This document shows, one piece after another, positions 43,037-52,102 of a stretch of DNA of 64,000 nucleotides (position 1 is the stretch's first letter; every line of letters starts with the position of its first letter). A model generated the notes under the pieces. The model saw only the letters and a list, made by a program, of their open reading frames with translations. It was not told the DNA's origin and ran no database searches. Source of the stretch: Fabrea salina (Eukaryota; Ciliophora; Heterotrichea; Heterotrichida; Fabreidae); NCBI GenBank assembly GCA_022984795.1, contig JALIHJ010000016.1, positions 245,199-309,198 on the forward strand, read 5' to 3'. The position numbers and the translations under genes were made by a program.

Positions 43037-43633
43037 ATGCTAGGAGTGGAAGTGTGTAATCTCCCAGAAGGAACAACTAAAGAAGAACTCGAACAAGAAT
43101 TCTCAGCAGTGGCTGGTGTGGAAGAAATCAAGCTTCTGGGTGCAAAGGCTTTAATCAAGCTCCAAGACGAAGACTCTGTGAGTTCTGCTTTGATGCTTGA
43201 TCAGAAAGACTTCAAAGGCAACAATATCACTGTCAAAAAAATGTCAGAGAGTGAAGATCTTTCCCAGGAGTACGACGTACTTGAAGAACAAAAAGAAGAA
43301 CCTTCCGAACCTCCTAGAGAAGAGTCTTCTGAGTCCCAACAAGAAGCCAACCAACCTGAAGAGCAAAAACAAGAACCCTCTCAACCTACTCCAGAAGAGT
43401 CCTCTGTGTCTCAACAAGAACCCATCAAACCCCCTCAAAAAGAAGCTCCTGAAACCCGAGAACCTCCAAAGAAAGAATCCAGCAACCCAAAACTAGTTCT
43501 CCAGGGGGTTTCGCTTCCAATTCGTAGAAAACTTGAAGAAGACGACCCCTTTGCTTTTGTGATGAAGCCCTTTGTCTCTGGTTTGTTGACTTTCGGAACC
43601 ATGGTGTTTTTGACCCTCTCTAGTTTAATTTAG
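43037..43633 (+). CDS. RRM-domain protein with acidic Pro-Glu repeats and C-terminal membrane anchor
   Basis: This encodes 198 residues. Residues 3-70 fit an RRM fold: VEVCNLPEGTTKEELEQEF (RNP2 strand and helix 1), KALIKLQDEDSVSSAL (RNP1-like strand and helix 2) and ITVKKM. The RNP1 lacks aromatics, so RNA binding is uncertain. Residues ~75-150 are Glu/Pro/Ser/Gln-rich repeats (EEPSEPPREESSESQQE). A hydrophobic C-terminal helix (FVSGLLTFGTMVFLTLSSLI) is the only membrane segment, so the protein is tail-anchored or similar, facing the cytosol. No family known to me. Confidence 0.8.
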   Translation: MLGVEVCNLPEGTTKEELEQEFSAVAGVEEIKLLGAKALIKLQDEDSVSSALMLDQKDFKGNNITVKKMSESEDLSQEYDVLEEQKEEPSEPPREESSESQQEANQPEEQKQEPSQPTPEESSVSQQEPIKPPQKEAPETREPPKKESSNPKLVLQGVSLPIRRKLEEDDPFAFVMKPFVSGLLTFGTMVFLTLSSLI

Positions 43634-43690
43634 AATAAAAAGAATAAATTAAGCTTCATATTCCTCCAGTTGTTCCTCTCTGCGTAAAGG

Positions 43691-44183
43691 TTACTGTTGG
43701 GGTGACGGTTGTTTGGGAGAAGGAGACTTTTCTCTGGACCGGCTCCTATGGCGTTTAGGAGACCGACTCCTGCTAGAAGGACAGTCTTTTTTCACGTGGC
43801 CGAACCCTCCACACTTGTAGCACTTATCCCGCCAGTCACCTTCTTCGCACTCGTTGGCCCTGCATAGACCTTACCAGTGGCCTGTTTTGCCGCAGTTGTA
43901 ACACACGTCCTTGCTGCTTGGTCCTCTGCGCCTCTCGCGCCTTTCACCTGCGAACTCCACAATGATGCGGGATCCGTCGAGGCTACGGCGGTTCATGTCT
44001 TCAACAGCTTCTTCCGCAGCTCGCGGGTCTTTGTACTCCTGAGTTCGTCCCTACGATGAATGCGTAGTCGTGCTTGATTTCGAGGTCACGGATCCGGCCG
44101 TATCTGCCAAAGACGCCTTCGAGGTCACGCACTCGGGTTCTTCGCGATAATCGACCAACATAAATCCGGCACCGGTTGGGCAT
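43691..44183 (-). CDS. SR-type splicing factor: RRM + two CCHC zinc knuckles + RS tail (two introns)
   Basis: Exons are 44055-44183, 43875-44038 and 43691-43859, giving 153 residues after removing 16- and 15-base introns. [24 protein letters not shown] then, across intron 1, [20 protein letters not shown]. Two knuckles follow: [14 protein letters not shown] (across intron 2) and [14 protein letters not shown]. The tail is [20 protein letters not shown]. The architecture is that of plant RSZ and animal SRSF7-type proteins, which guide exon definition and splicing. The start is MPNRC at 44183; an ATG five codons upstream (44198) is possible. This gene has the most introns in the window. Confidence 0.92.
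43860..43874 (-). other. 15-nt spliceosomal intron (SR protein, intron 2)
   Basis: GTAAGGTCTATGCAG on the minus strand; A at position 10. Removal restores the first knuckle C-x2-C-x4-H-x4-C. Confidence 0.9.
44039..44054 (-). other. 16-nt spliceosomal intron (SR protein, intron 1)
   Basis: GTAGGGACGAACTCAG on the minus strand; A at position 10 and 11. Removal joins YAFI to EYKDP, completing the RNP1 motif of the RRM. Confidence 0.9.
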
Positions 44184-44312
44184 TTTTATTATAATCATGT
44201 GGCGTGAATGCCACTGAGTTAATCTAGCTTGTTAGGAGACCTTACTCAACTCAGGACTGCCATGGGAATTCTCCTTCAAAGGTATATTAAAGTCGGAAAA
44301 CCCCATTATAAA

Positions 44313-45131
44313 ATGCTTTTAAAGGCTTTTGTACAAATACTTACCCTATCAGTATTTAGTTTTGCCCAAACTTCCAAAAGGCAACTGTATTTTGATGGCT
44401 TTGCAAGTAAACTAGACGGAATTTCAGAAAAGTTCACAACTGATCCAACTGAGTACAATGAAGAAGTAGAATCTAAATACTACTTTAGTACATACGAAGA
44501 ACTGGACTCTGAAGAACCAGAAGGAGTCTCTGAGTGGGAGCATAACTTAGGGACTGAGTTTTTAGATGTTGGATACTCAGAAGAAACCCAAATAGAAGGT
44601 ATTCCTGAAGGAGTCTACCACTGGGAGCATAGTGAGTTCAAAACTGGGTTTTCAGAAGGACCAAACCTAAGGGGCTACGGACTGGGTTATTCAGAACAAG
44701 AAGAAGAAAGAAGTTTATACTTTGAAGAAGAGCACACCACTGAACACTTTGACTACCCATCTGGGAGCTTAGAAGAAATAGACTCAACTGAAGACTTAGA
44801 CATCATAATTGAAGAGTCGACTCCTTTGCTTGTAAAGGAGTCCAATGCTACAGAGTCGAGTCCTGTAGAAAGTTTAGAGCCCAGTGAGTTTAGCGATCCA
44901 ACTGAGTCAGTGGACCAAGTAGACGAAACAGTAAAAGAAGACATTGACAAGTCTTTAGAAGAAGACATCGGGCAAGTGTTTGACGAAGCCAACGACAACA
45001 GTGACCTAGAAGATGCTCCAAACTTCAATAGTTCTGAAGAATCAAACACCCAAGACAAGTCCGACCAAGACGAAGACGGAATTTTGGCCTTGTCTTTTGG
45101 GTCGATATTCGCCCTTTGCTTCTTAATGTAA
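44313..45131 (+). CDS. Acidic secreted or cell-surface protein with C-terminal hydrophobic anchor
   Basis: This encodes 272 residues from ATG 44313, directly behind CCATTATAAA; the frame is open further upstream without a good start. Signal peptide MLLKAFVQILTLSVFSFAQ. The mature part is very acidic (Glu/Asp/Ser) with Tyr/Trp-containing degenerate repeats (SEWEHNLGTEFLDVGYSEE; YHWEHSEFKTGFSEG). A C-terminal hydrophobic stretch (GILALSFGSIFALCFLM) at the very end looks like a GPI-anchor signal. No known domain. Six bases separate its stop from the next ATG. Confidence 0.75.
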   Translation: MLLKAFVQILTLSVFSFAQTSKRQLYFDGFASKLDGISEKFTTDPTEYNEEVESKYYFSTYEELDSEEPEGVSEWEHNLGTEFLDVGYSEETQIEGIPEGVYHWEHSEFKTGFSEGPNLRGYGLGYSEQEEERSLYFEEEHTTEHFDYPSGSLEEIDSTEDLDIIIEESTPLLVKESNATESSPVESLEPSEFSDPTESVDQVDETVKEDIDKSLEEDIGQVFDEANDNSDLEDAPNFNSSEESNTQDKSDQDEDGILALSFGSIFALCFLM

Positions 45132-45137
45132 ATAAAG

Positions 45138-45758
45138 ATGAAAAAGGCTTTGCTTGCTTTGTGTTTGGTTTCACTAGCTGCTTCGGGTTACCCCAAAAAC
45201 CCTTCAAAAGCCGTGCCGGTTCAGTCCCAATCTGACTTTTACCAAGTGCCTCTTGAGTACCTAACATCCTTTGCTTTAGCCACAGAACAAGCATTAGGCA
45301 AAGCCTACCTAAGTCTTAGGTCGTACCCTCTCTACAACGCAGCTGTCTTCTACCTTTTGAGTTTAGGAGTAACAGTGTTTGTTTTGAAGAGTTTGTTTGG
45401 GAAGAAAGAAGTCAGTTTTTTTTACAAAATAGTAGAAGAGAGAGCTGAAGGCACCATCCAAGAAACTATTTCCAGACACCACAGCAAACTAGAAGAAGAA
45501 CTCGAGAACTTAAAAAAGGATCTTAAAAAACCCTCTGAAAAACAAGCCATTCCCCAAGAGTTCTTTAAGAAAGTAGAGCAACTTGCCTCAGAAGTCAAGG
45601 CAATCCAGGAACTCCAAAAAGAATTCCAAACTGAAATACAAGAGTCCCACCAAGACATCTGGAAAGAACTCATTTGCTACAACACAGAAAAACACTCCAA
45701 AGCCCTCAACGAAGAACAGGGTCTTCTGCTTCGACCCCCTTTAGCCTCAAATAAATAA
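45138..45758 (+). CDS. Signal-peptide, single-pass membrane, coiled-coil protein
   Basis: This encodes 206 residues: signal peptide MKKALLALCLVSLAASGYP, a ~45-residue lumenal segment, a membrane helix (NAAVFYLLSLGVTVFVLKSLF, ~68-88) and a Lys/Glu coiled coil (~105-190). Topology: type I with a cytosolic coiled coil. Family not recognised; ER or nuclear-envelope tethers have this layout. It starts 6 bases after the acidic protein's stop on the same strand. Confidence 0.75.
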   Translation: MKKALLALCLVSLAASGYPKNPSKAVPVQSQSDFYQVPLEYLTSFALATEQALGKAYLSLRSYPLYNAAVFYLLSLGVTVFVLKSLFGKKEVSFFYKIVEERAEGTIQETISRHHSKLEEELENLKKDLKKPSEKQAIPQEFFKKVEQLASEVKAIQELQKEFQTEIQESHQDIWKELICYNTEKHSKALNEEQGLLLRPPLASNK

Positions 45759-45774
45759 TTTATTGTGAGTATTA

Positions 45775-48700
45775 ATGGAACTTAACTGCATTCCCGTAGC
45801 ATACTTTGACGAAGGAGGAGTTTGGAACTACGTAGGAAAAGAAATACTAGCCAGACTGCCTCTGCAGAACGTAGTGCTCAAGCACCAAGAGTCCAAAATC
45901 CTTGACAAACTCGAAATCAACATAATTCCCCACGCAGACGCTTCTTGGGACTCGCGTCCTGAAAACTCTTACTTGAAGCCTTACCTTTGGGTTTATGTTT
46001 TAATCTGTGAGTCTTATGACATCTACAAGCGAGAAAAAAAGCACATTCTGAGGGAATGGATCAACACAATGAGTGAACAAAGAGTGGAGTGGTTAGTGCT
46101 CTACATACCTGGACTTTTCAACCTCACACGCACTCACAAACACTTCAATAAAGTCTACGACAAAATAGCAAGCGACCTACACAGCATGTCGGGGTACCGC
46201 AAGTGCTACCGGCTATATTCACACAGCACACGCACTTTCCTAGACCTGAAGGACTCAGAAGGCGAAGACTACTGGGTGGACTTTATGAACGGACTTTCTG
46301 AAGGAGTGGCTAACGGAATCGAAGAAAGGATTTTAGTTTACTACGAGCACCTGAGTCGCTTGGAACTGGACCCTGACTTCTACAAGTACTGCTTAATCAA
46401 AGAGGCCATGGCAATGATTTTTTCTTCAATAGGACTGCATGCTGAAGCTCTGGAGTGCTATGATAGTTTACTCAACCCTCCGCCAGACTATTTCCCTTGC
46501 GAATTCGTGCCCTTGTCAGACCATGACCTTAGAGGAGCTGCTCCTCTAACTGTAGACGCTTTCCGCAACGCCATGGAAACTGGAAGTTTATCTGAACTAT
46601 CCTTCAAAGAGTACATTTTCTCCAAACAAAAAAAAGAACTGGAGCAAATGGGCGAGTACAAACTAATTGGAGAACTCAGTCTCAAGTTGATTTCTACCTG
46701 CATTAGGCTGTTTTCGTCTTTACCTGAAGACTTACAAGTCAAGCACGAAAGTTCTTGGGTGTACAAAACAGCTTTGCCACTAGCCACTTACTTACAAAAC
46801 TGCATGGACTTCATAGACATCCAGGAACCCCCTGACGCACAAATCAAAGCTAAACTCCACTACAGCATAGGTTTGCTTTTTGCTCTTGCCAGAAGTCGTT
46901 TGGAGAAACTTGGAGGTTCAGAACTGGGTTATGGCAAACTAGTCGAAAACGCAAGTATCGAGTTAGCAGTAGAAAGGTCCCCCGTCAAAACAGAGGGCCA
47001 AACAAGAGTCCCCCAAGTAACAGCTCCTGAAACTCCTGAAATTCCTGGTCACGGGGGGGACTTGCCTCTTTCTGAAACTTCAAGTGCAGCAGAAATGGAA
47101 CTCAACCTCGAAACAGTGCTGAGTTCGCGTTCTCGTTATGACGAAACTATGATGTACCTTACCAATTCCTTGTTTGAAGAATTCAACCTTTCAAACCACT
47201 TTAAAATTGCCAAACGCTACAAGTCTGAGTACGGCATGATGCTTGCCGGGAAGGGACACTACGAACAAGCAGTGCGTGTTCTGGTTGGAGTGGAGTTTGA
47301 AGAGTGGGGCCAACTCGAAGTAATGGTGCAACTGCATCTTCTGCAGTGCTACATTGCTGTCAACAACCACCCCCAAGCTTTGCAGACTGCCTTGAATATT
47401 TGCAGGTTCCCAGGAGTCCTTCCTCACAACCAAATTTCAAGGGTACTTATGTGCTTGGAAGAAATGGCTTCGGACTCTTCAGGAATCACTTTGCCTTGCT
47501 CAGGTGTTTTTGATGCCAGGTTGGTCTTGCCCCGACACAGAGAAAAACTAGGCAACTGGCTAACTGCGACTGCAATTATCCAGAGTCGTTTGCCTTGTTT
47601 TCTCGAGTTCAAAAGGATTTACACTACTCTTTGCAACGAGTACGGAAGGGAAGTTCAGTTAAGTGCAGAAGACGTAAAGCTCTTTCCAGGTCCAAATACT
47701 CTTTGTTTGACTGGACTTGTTTCTAACTCAGGCAAACTTTCTACTTACAGACTTTCAGTCCAAATCAAGGAACTAACTCTGCAAGTGGAAATACCGCCTG
47801 TGTGCATGAACGTAGAAGAGTCAGAAAAAAGTGTGACACTCAAACACAAAATGCCTTCTCTTTTAGTAGTAAACCAAGTGCAGTTGTTTGCTGTCGAAAT
47901 TTCAACTAGACAAGAAACCCTGGAGAACTTAGAGTTAGAAATCCAGGAGTCCAGGGACTTAGTTATTAAAAACAAAGCCCAGGGACTCCTTTACGAAGGT
48001 GACAAAAAACAAAACATAGAGTTTAAGTTCCACAACAACGTAATCAAAATCCCTGAACTGAAAATGAACTGCCGAATTTTTGTGATACTTGAGTTGTTTG
48101 CAGTAGTTAACGACGAAGCAGTTATGGAAACCCAAACTTCGTTTAGTTCAGTTTCAAGGCTTAGCACACTGAACACCTCAGTTAGCGATGAAACCCGACA
48201 CACTCTTTCAAGGAAACTTTCGCCCTTCACTGAAATCTTTAACGTAAGAACTCCTCTTAGGTTCGAAAGAAAAGGTTTTTTTTCGGAGGAAACTTGTTCT
48301 TCCGACATGGAAATTATACAGCCTTTAAACGTAACTTCCTGTTTACTTAAAGGGAAGGAGACTCACTTACTCAAGCTGAAAGTAGTCAACTGTGCACATA
48401 CAGGGTTGGTTCTGAGAAACTGGAAGTTCAAAGGATGCTTTGCCGCTGAAGACCCCAACCTCTGTGAAGTTAACTTAAGGACAGGCCAAATTCTGCACAT
48501 GGCTTTTAAAGTTTGCCTTGAAAGCAACTCAGAAGCCTGCATTGAGCTGTTGTATTCGTGTTCTTCAGTGCGCACAGGAGACCACCGAGTCCACATAGAG
48601 CCCTCAGTCGACAACAAAATGCGGTTCCAGTTGTTTTCTTACAAACACTTTTTGCTCAAAGAACACAAAGCAGTCATTCGCCACAACGGAAGTGGTTTGA

Positions 48701-48954
48701 TGGGGGAGAACTATTTGGTGTACTTAAGTAGTTTCAAAGAAGGAGAAACCAAAGTAAGAGTTGAAACCAGCGGTAGTTGGGAAGTGCCCAAACCCTTCAG
48801 TGGCGAAGTTCAGGGAGAACTAGAAGTTGTTCTGAAGCCCCTGAGGGCTGGTCCACTGGAACTGCCCAACATTTATGTTTGGGTAGAAGGCTTCCAACTT
48901 TCACTCCAAGGAACTAAGTCTGTGTTTGTTTACCCTAGACTAGAACAAACTTGA
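45775..48954 (+). CDS. TRAPPC10: TRAPPC10/Trs130-like subunit of TRAPP II
   Basis: This encodes 1059 residues. The N-terminal third fits the TRAPPC10 Foigr-like region: PYLWVYVLICESYDIYKREKKHILREWI, VEWLVLYIPG, DYWVDFMNGLSEGVANGIEERILVYYE, YKYCLIKEAMAMIFSSIGLHAEALECYD. Alpha-solenoid repeats follow, and beta-sandwich Ig-like segments make up the C-terminal 450 residues. TRAPP II is a GEF for Rab GTPases at the trans-Golgi. The length fits the family. Stops with TGA followed by TAG. A non-conserved linker (~400-450) contains EGQTRVPQVTAPETPEIPG. Confidence 0.8.
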   Translation: MELNCIPVAYFDEGGVWNYVGKEILARLPLQNVVLKHQESKILDKLEINIIPHADASWDSRPENSYLKPYLWVYVLICESYDIYKREKKHILREWINTMSEQRVEWLVLYIPGLFNLTRTHKHFNKVYDKIASDLHSMSGYRKCYRLYSHSTRTFLDLKDSEGEDYWVDFMNGLSEGVANGIEERILVYYEHLSRLELDPDFYKYCLIKEAMAMIFSSIGLHAEALECYDSLLNPPPDYFPCEFVPLSDHDLRGAAPLTVDAFRNAMETGSLSELSFKEYIFSKQKKELEQMGEYKLIGELSLKLISTCIRLFSSLPEDLQVKHESSWVYKTALPLATYLQNCMDFIDIQEPPDAQIKAKLHYSIGLLFALARSRLEKLGGSELGYGKLVENASIELAVERSPVKTEGQTRVPQVTAPETPEIPGHGGDLPLSETSSAAEMELNLETVLSSRSRYDETMMYLTNSLFEEFNLSNHFKIAKRYKSEYGMMLAGKGHYEQAVRVLVGVEFEEWGQLEVMVQLHLLQCYIAVNNHPQALQTALNICRFPGVLPHNQISRVLMCLEEMASDSSGITLPCSGVFDARLVLPRHREKLGNWLTATAIIQSRLPCFLEFKRIYTTLCNEYGREVQLSAEDVKLFPGPNTLCLTGLVSNSGKLSTYRLSVQIKELTLQVEIPPVCMNVEESEKSVTLKHKMPSLLVVNQVQLFAVEISTRQETLENLELEIQESRDLVIKNKAQGLLYEGDKKQNIEFKFHNNVIKIPELKMNCRIFVILELFAVVNDEAVMETQTSFSSVSRLSTLNTSVSDETRHTLSRKLSPFTEIFNVRTPLRFERKGFFSEETCSSDMEIIQPLNVTSCLLKGKETHLLKLKVVNCAHTGLVLRNWKFKGCFAAEDPNLCEVNLRTGQILHMAFKVCLESNSEACIELLYSCSSVRTGDHRVHIEPSVDNKMRFQLFSYKHFLLKEHKAVIRHNGSGLMGENYLVYLSSFKEGETKVRVETSGSWEVPKPFSGEVQGELEVVLKPLRAGPLELPNIYVWVEGFQLSLQGTKSVFVYPRLEQT

Positions 48955-49001
48955 TAGTTTAATAATTCTTTTCTAACTAACAGAAAACTCACCTAAGAAA
49001 G

Positions 49002-51773
49002 ATGTCTAAGGAAATCGAAACTGAGTACCAAAGGGGCGAAGAAGCCCTGAACCAGAAGGAATTCAAAAAAGCCCAGGAAAGTTTTGAAAAAGTTTTGAAG
49101 GTAGACAGTTTGCACATAGGATCCCTCAACGGCCTAGCTAGATGTTCCAAGCACACAAGCCCAGACCGCACCCTCCAGTTGCTCAGCAAAGCCTACAAAC
49201 TAGACCCCTGTGACTCCACTACTCTCTTCAACCTGGGGTGTTACTACTTCCAAAAACAGTCATTCAAACAAGCAATCACTCACTTCCAAGAAACTTTGCA
49301 GTACCAAAGCAACCACTCTACAGCGGCTTTTAACTTAGGAGTCTGTTACGACCAACTCGGGGACTTCGACAAAAGCGTAGACTACTACACCCAAGCTTTG
49401 GAGATTGACGGAGGAAACGTCCAGGCTTTAACTAACAAGGCAATTGCTTTAGACAGACTAGGCAGGAGTGAAGAAGCCCGCCCTATGTTCATTCAAGCAC
49501 TTTCTTGCGAAAAGAACCCTGTCATCCACAACAACTTTGGCATTTGCCTTAAAAAACTTGGAGAAAATGAAGAAGCCCTTAAGCACTACCAAGAAGCCTG
49601 CAAACTCAACCCTGGGTACTCCATTGCACACTACAACTTAGCAGTCCACTTGTCTGAAAGTGACCGACTTGAAGAAGCACTGAAGCACTACCAAGAAGCT
49701 TTGGGTCTAGAACCTAGCAACACCTTAGCGTCTCTTGCCATTGCAAACACTCTAGAACTCAAAGGAGAAACCCAAGAAGCCCTTGAAATCTACCAAGACG
49801 TGCTTGAGAAAATCCCCAGCATCAAAGGACTTGAAGAAAAAGTCAACATGCTCTACAAAAGAGAAAACGAATTTAAAGAGTCCTGGATGCAAAAGGAGAT
49901 CAAGGAACTCATGTGGGAAAGAGACAACTACTACGAGTGGACTGAAAACACCTGCAGAAAGAAACTCAGTGAGAACGAAAACGACGTAGCAGCTATATTC
50001 AGATTAGGAATGATCAAAATGGAACAAAAAGAATACACCCAAGCCAAGTGCTTCTTCTTGCGAGTCATTGAACTCGACACCCAGTTCGAACCTGCACGAA
50101 TCCACGACAAGTTAGGAGACATTTTTTTCAAAGACGACAAAGATTACGTAAAGGCTAGACAACACTATGTAATTGCTTTGGAGTCTGAAGCACTGGCTGA
50201 TTTGTGGGTAAAAGCTGGCAAGTGCTACGAAAAGCAACGCAGTTTTGCCAAAGCTACTGAAGACTACAAAAAGGCTGTGAGTTTAGACCCCAACTACGCC
50301 CTGAGTTACTTGCGTTTGGGCTGGGCTTTAGTAAGGCAAGGTGACAAGGCTGGTGGTTTGGAAACACTCGAAAAAGCCAACCGTTTGGAGCCGAAAAACA
50401 GCGAGATCCTAACGAAGTTAGGAGAAATCCTAGTTAAGGATGGCAGTGACCTTCCGCGTGCTAAACGCATTTTGGAAGAGGCTGTTAACTTGGACCCAGA
50501 AAACCCAGATGCTTTGGTGGCTCTGGGAAGGGCTTTGGAGAAACAAGGACTTGCAGATGAAGCTGTGAACAAATACGAAAGTGCTTTGTTGCTTCCTTAC
50601 AACAACATCAACGCTTACTTCTACTTAGGAGTGATTTACGAAAAGAAAAAAGAGTACAAACGCAGCATCCAACTCTTTAAGCAGTGCCTCAACGTCGATA
50701 AGTCCCACTTCGGAGCAACTATCCACCTTGCCACTCTACTAGCTAACTGTGGAGAAACTACCAAAGCCACCAAGTACTTCGAACATGCACTTAAGTTAGA
50801 ACCTGACTCAGTAGCAGCTCACTTTTCCCTAGGAAAAATCATCCACACCAGCACTGAGAACCTGGACGAAGCTGCTGAGCACTACAAAATGGCCATTGAA
50901 AAAGACCCTAAACACTTCAAAGCTCTTTGCCAACTCGGAATAGTTTACTTAGAAAAAAACGAACTCGAAAAGGCAGCAGAGTGCCTTAAAGAGAGTTTAA
51001 GCATCAACTCCAAGTACGTTTTAGCACTGGTCTCCATGGGCAACTTACTCTTTGAAGCAGGCAACTCCAAAAGTTCTTCCAAGTACCACAAACAAGCTCT
51101 CAAGCACAGTCCCAACGAAATACAAGCTTTAATAGGACTTGGAAACGCCCTTTATGACATGGGGAAGCCTGAAGAAGCCATTGAGTACTACGAAAAAGCC
51201 CTGGAGCAAGACGACAGTTTGTCAGACATCCACTACAACCTAGGAAATGCTTTGTACCTCAAAGAAGACATTGACTCAGCCATAAGTCACTACGAAACCT
51301 CAATCAGTTTGAACCCTACTAAACCTGAAACCTTCTACAATTTAGGAAACGCTTACTGCTTGAAGGGCAACTTTTCCCAAGCCATCAAAGCCTACACCAA
51401 AGCGATTAAACTCGACCCCAACAACGCGCCTGCTTACTACAACCTAGGCAACGCACTTTACATGAAGAACATGTTCGATGAAGCGATTTCTGCGTACAAA
51501 GAAGCCCTTAAACTAAACCCAGACTCAGCCGAAACCCACTTTAACTTGGCTTCCGCTTACAACGACAAAAACGAAATGGACAAAGCTCTTTTCCACTTCA
51601 GAGAAAGTGCTTTGCATGACCCCACTAACCCAGAAACCTACTACAACATAGGAATTCTCCAAGAAAACAAAGGCAACATTGACTTAGCAAGGCAAAACTT
51701 CACTAAAGCCCTCCACTTAAAACCAGACTTCGAGCAGGCCCAAGAAAAACTGGCTAAGCTGCCTGAAGCTTGA
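49002..51773 (+). CDS. Large TPR-repeat protein (about 25 repeats)
   Basis: This encodes 923 residues, nearly all 34-residue TPR units with the usual W/L-G/A-A/F-P pattern (YYNLGNALYMKNMFDEAISAYKEALKLNP and many more), so one long superhelix. The last ~8 repeats are very regular, like those in O-GlcNAc transferase and BBS/IFT or photolyase-scaffold proteins, but there is no catalytic domain at either end. A break with charged helix lies near 285-325 (LMWERDNYYEWTE). A protein-binding scaffold, partner unknown. Stop TGA followed at once by TAA. Confidence 0.9.
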   Translation: MSKEIETEYQRGEEALNQKEFKKAQESFEKVLKVDSLHIGSLNGLARCSKHTSPDRTLQLLSKAYKLDPCDSTTLFNLGCYYFQKQSFKQAITHFQETLQYQSNHSTAAFNLGVCYDQLGDFDKSVDYYTQALEIDGGNVQALTNKAIALDRLGRSEEARPMFIQALSCEKNPVIHNNFGICLKKLGENEEALKHYQEACKLNPGYSIAHYNLAVHLSESDRLEEALKHYQEALGLEPSNTLASLAIANTLELKGETQEALEIYQDVLEKIPSIKGLEEKVNMLYKRENEFKESWMQKEIKELMWERDNYYEWTENTCRKKLSENENDVAAIFRLGMIKMEQKEYTQAKCFFLRVIELDTQFEPARIHDKLGDIFFKDDKDYVKARQHYVIALESEALADLWVKAGKCYEKQRSFAKATEDYKKAVSLDPNYALSYLRLGWALVRQGDKAGGLETLEKANRLEPKNSEILTKLGEILVKDGSDLPRAKRILEEAVNLDPENPDALVALGRALEKQGLADEAVNKYESALLLPYNNINAYFYLGVIYEKKKEYKRSIQLFKQCLNVDKSHFGATIHLATLLANCGETTKATKYFEHALKLEPDSVAAHFSLGKIIHTSTENLDEAAEHYKMAIEKDPKHFKALCQLGIVYLEKNELEKAAECLKESLSINSKYVLALVSMGNLLFEAGNSKSSSKYHKQALKHSPNEIQALIGLGNALYDMGKPEEAIEYYEKALEQDDSLSDIHYNLGNALYLKEDIDSAISHYETSISLNPTKPETFYNLGNAYCLKGNFSQAIKAYTKAIKLDPNNAPAYYNLGNALYMKNMFDEAISAYKEALKLNPDSAETHFNLASAYNDKNEMDKALFHFRESALHDPTNPETYYNIGILQENKGNIDLARQNFTKALHLKPDFEQAQEKLAKLPEA

Positions 51774-51791
51774 TAAACTAATTTTGTACAC

Positions 51792-52088
51792 TTACTGCAT
51801 TTCTTTCATTATCTGCTCCCACTCTTCCTTGTCTTCGCCTTGCACAGGTGACTCCCAGAACCCCCGCCAAGCACTTCTGGCTGCCGACACAAACCTCCCT
51901 ACTAACTTGTCTTTGGGAGCTAGTTCCCCCAGGGTTTGCAAAAGCATATCCCGAGTACTTTTTAACTCTACTTGTTCGTTCTGCAGGTCAGTGTGGAGTT
52001 CCTGGAGTTCTTCTATGGCCAACTGGAGTCTTTTGATGTTTTCTCGCAGTTCCACTTCTGAAAACCCTGAAAAAAGGTCCCGATTCAT
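51792..52088 (-). CDS. Small coiled-coil protein, 98 residues
   Basis: MNRDLFSGFSEVELRENIKRLQLAIEELQEL starts a continuous coiled coil to residue ~55. It is followed by a basic amphipathic region with Trp (FVSAARSAWRGFWESP) that might touch membranes. The opposite strand carries an overlapping frame without good coding character. No family was recognised; small tethering or BLOC-type subunits look like this. Confidence 0.7.
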   Translation of the reverse strand: MNRDLFSGFSEVELRENIKRLQLAIEELQELHTDLQNEQVELKSTRDMLLQTLGELAPKDKLVGRFVSAARSAWRGFWESPVQGEDKEEWEQIMKEMQ

Positions 52089-52102
52089 TTGTTAATTATA
52101 TT

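Noticed and set aside
48952-48957. UGA read as Trp before TAG (TRAPPC10), and likewise TGA-TAA after the TPR gene, suggesting a Blepharisma-type code
   Set aside because: Long ORFs use TGG for Trp and contain no internal TGA; tandem stops explain these ends equally well.
51784-52095. Plus-strand 103-codon frame opposite the small coiled-coil gene
   Set aside because: Ser/Cys-rich antisense shadow; the minus strand gives regular heptads and a proper start context.
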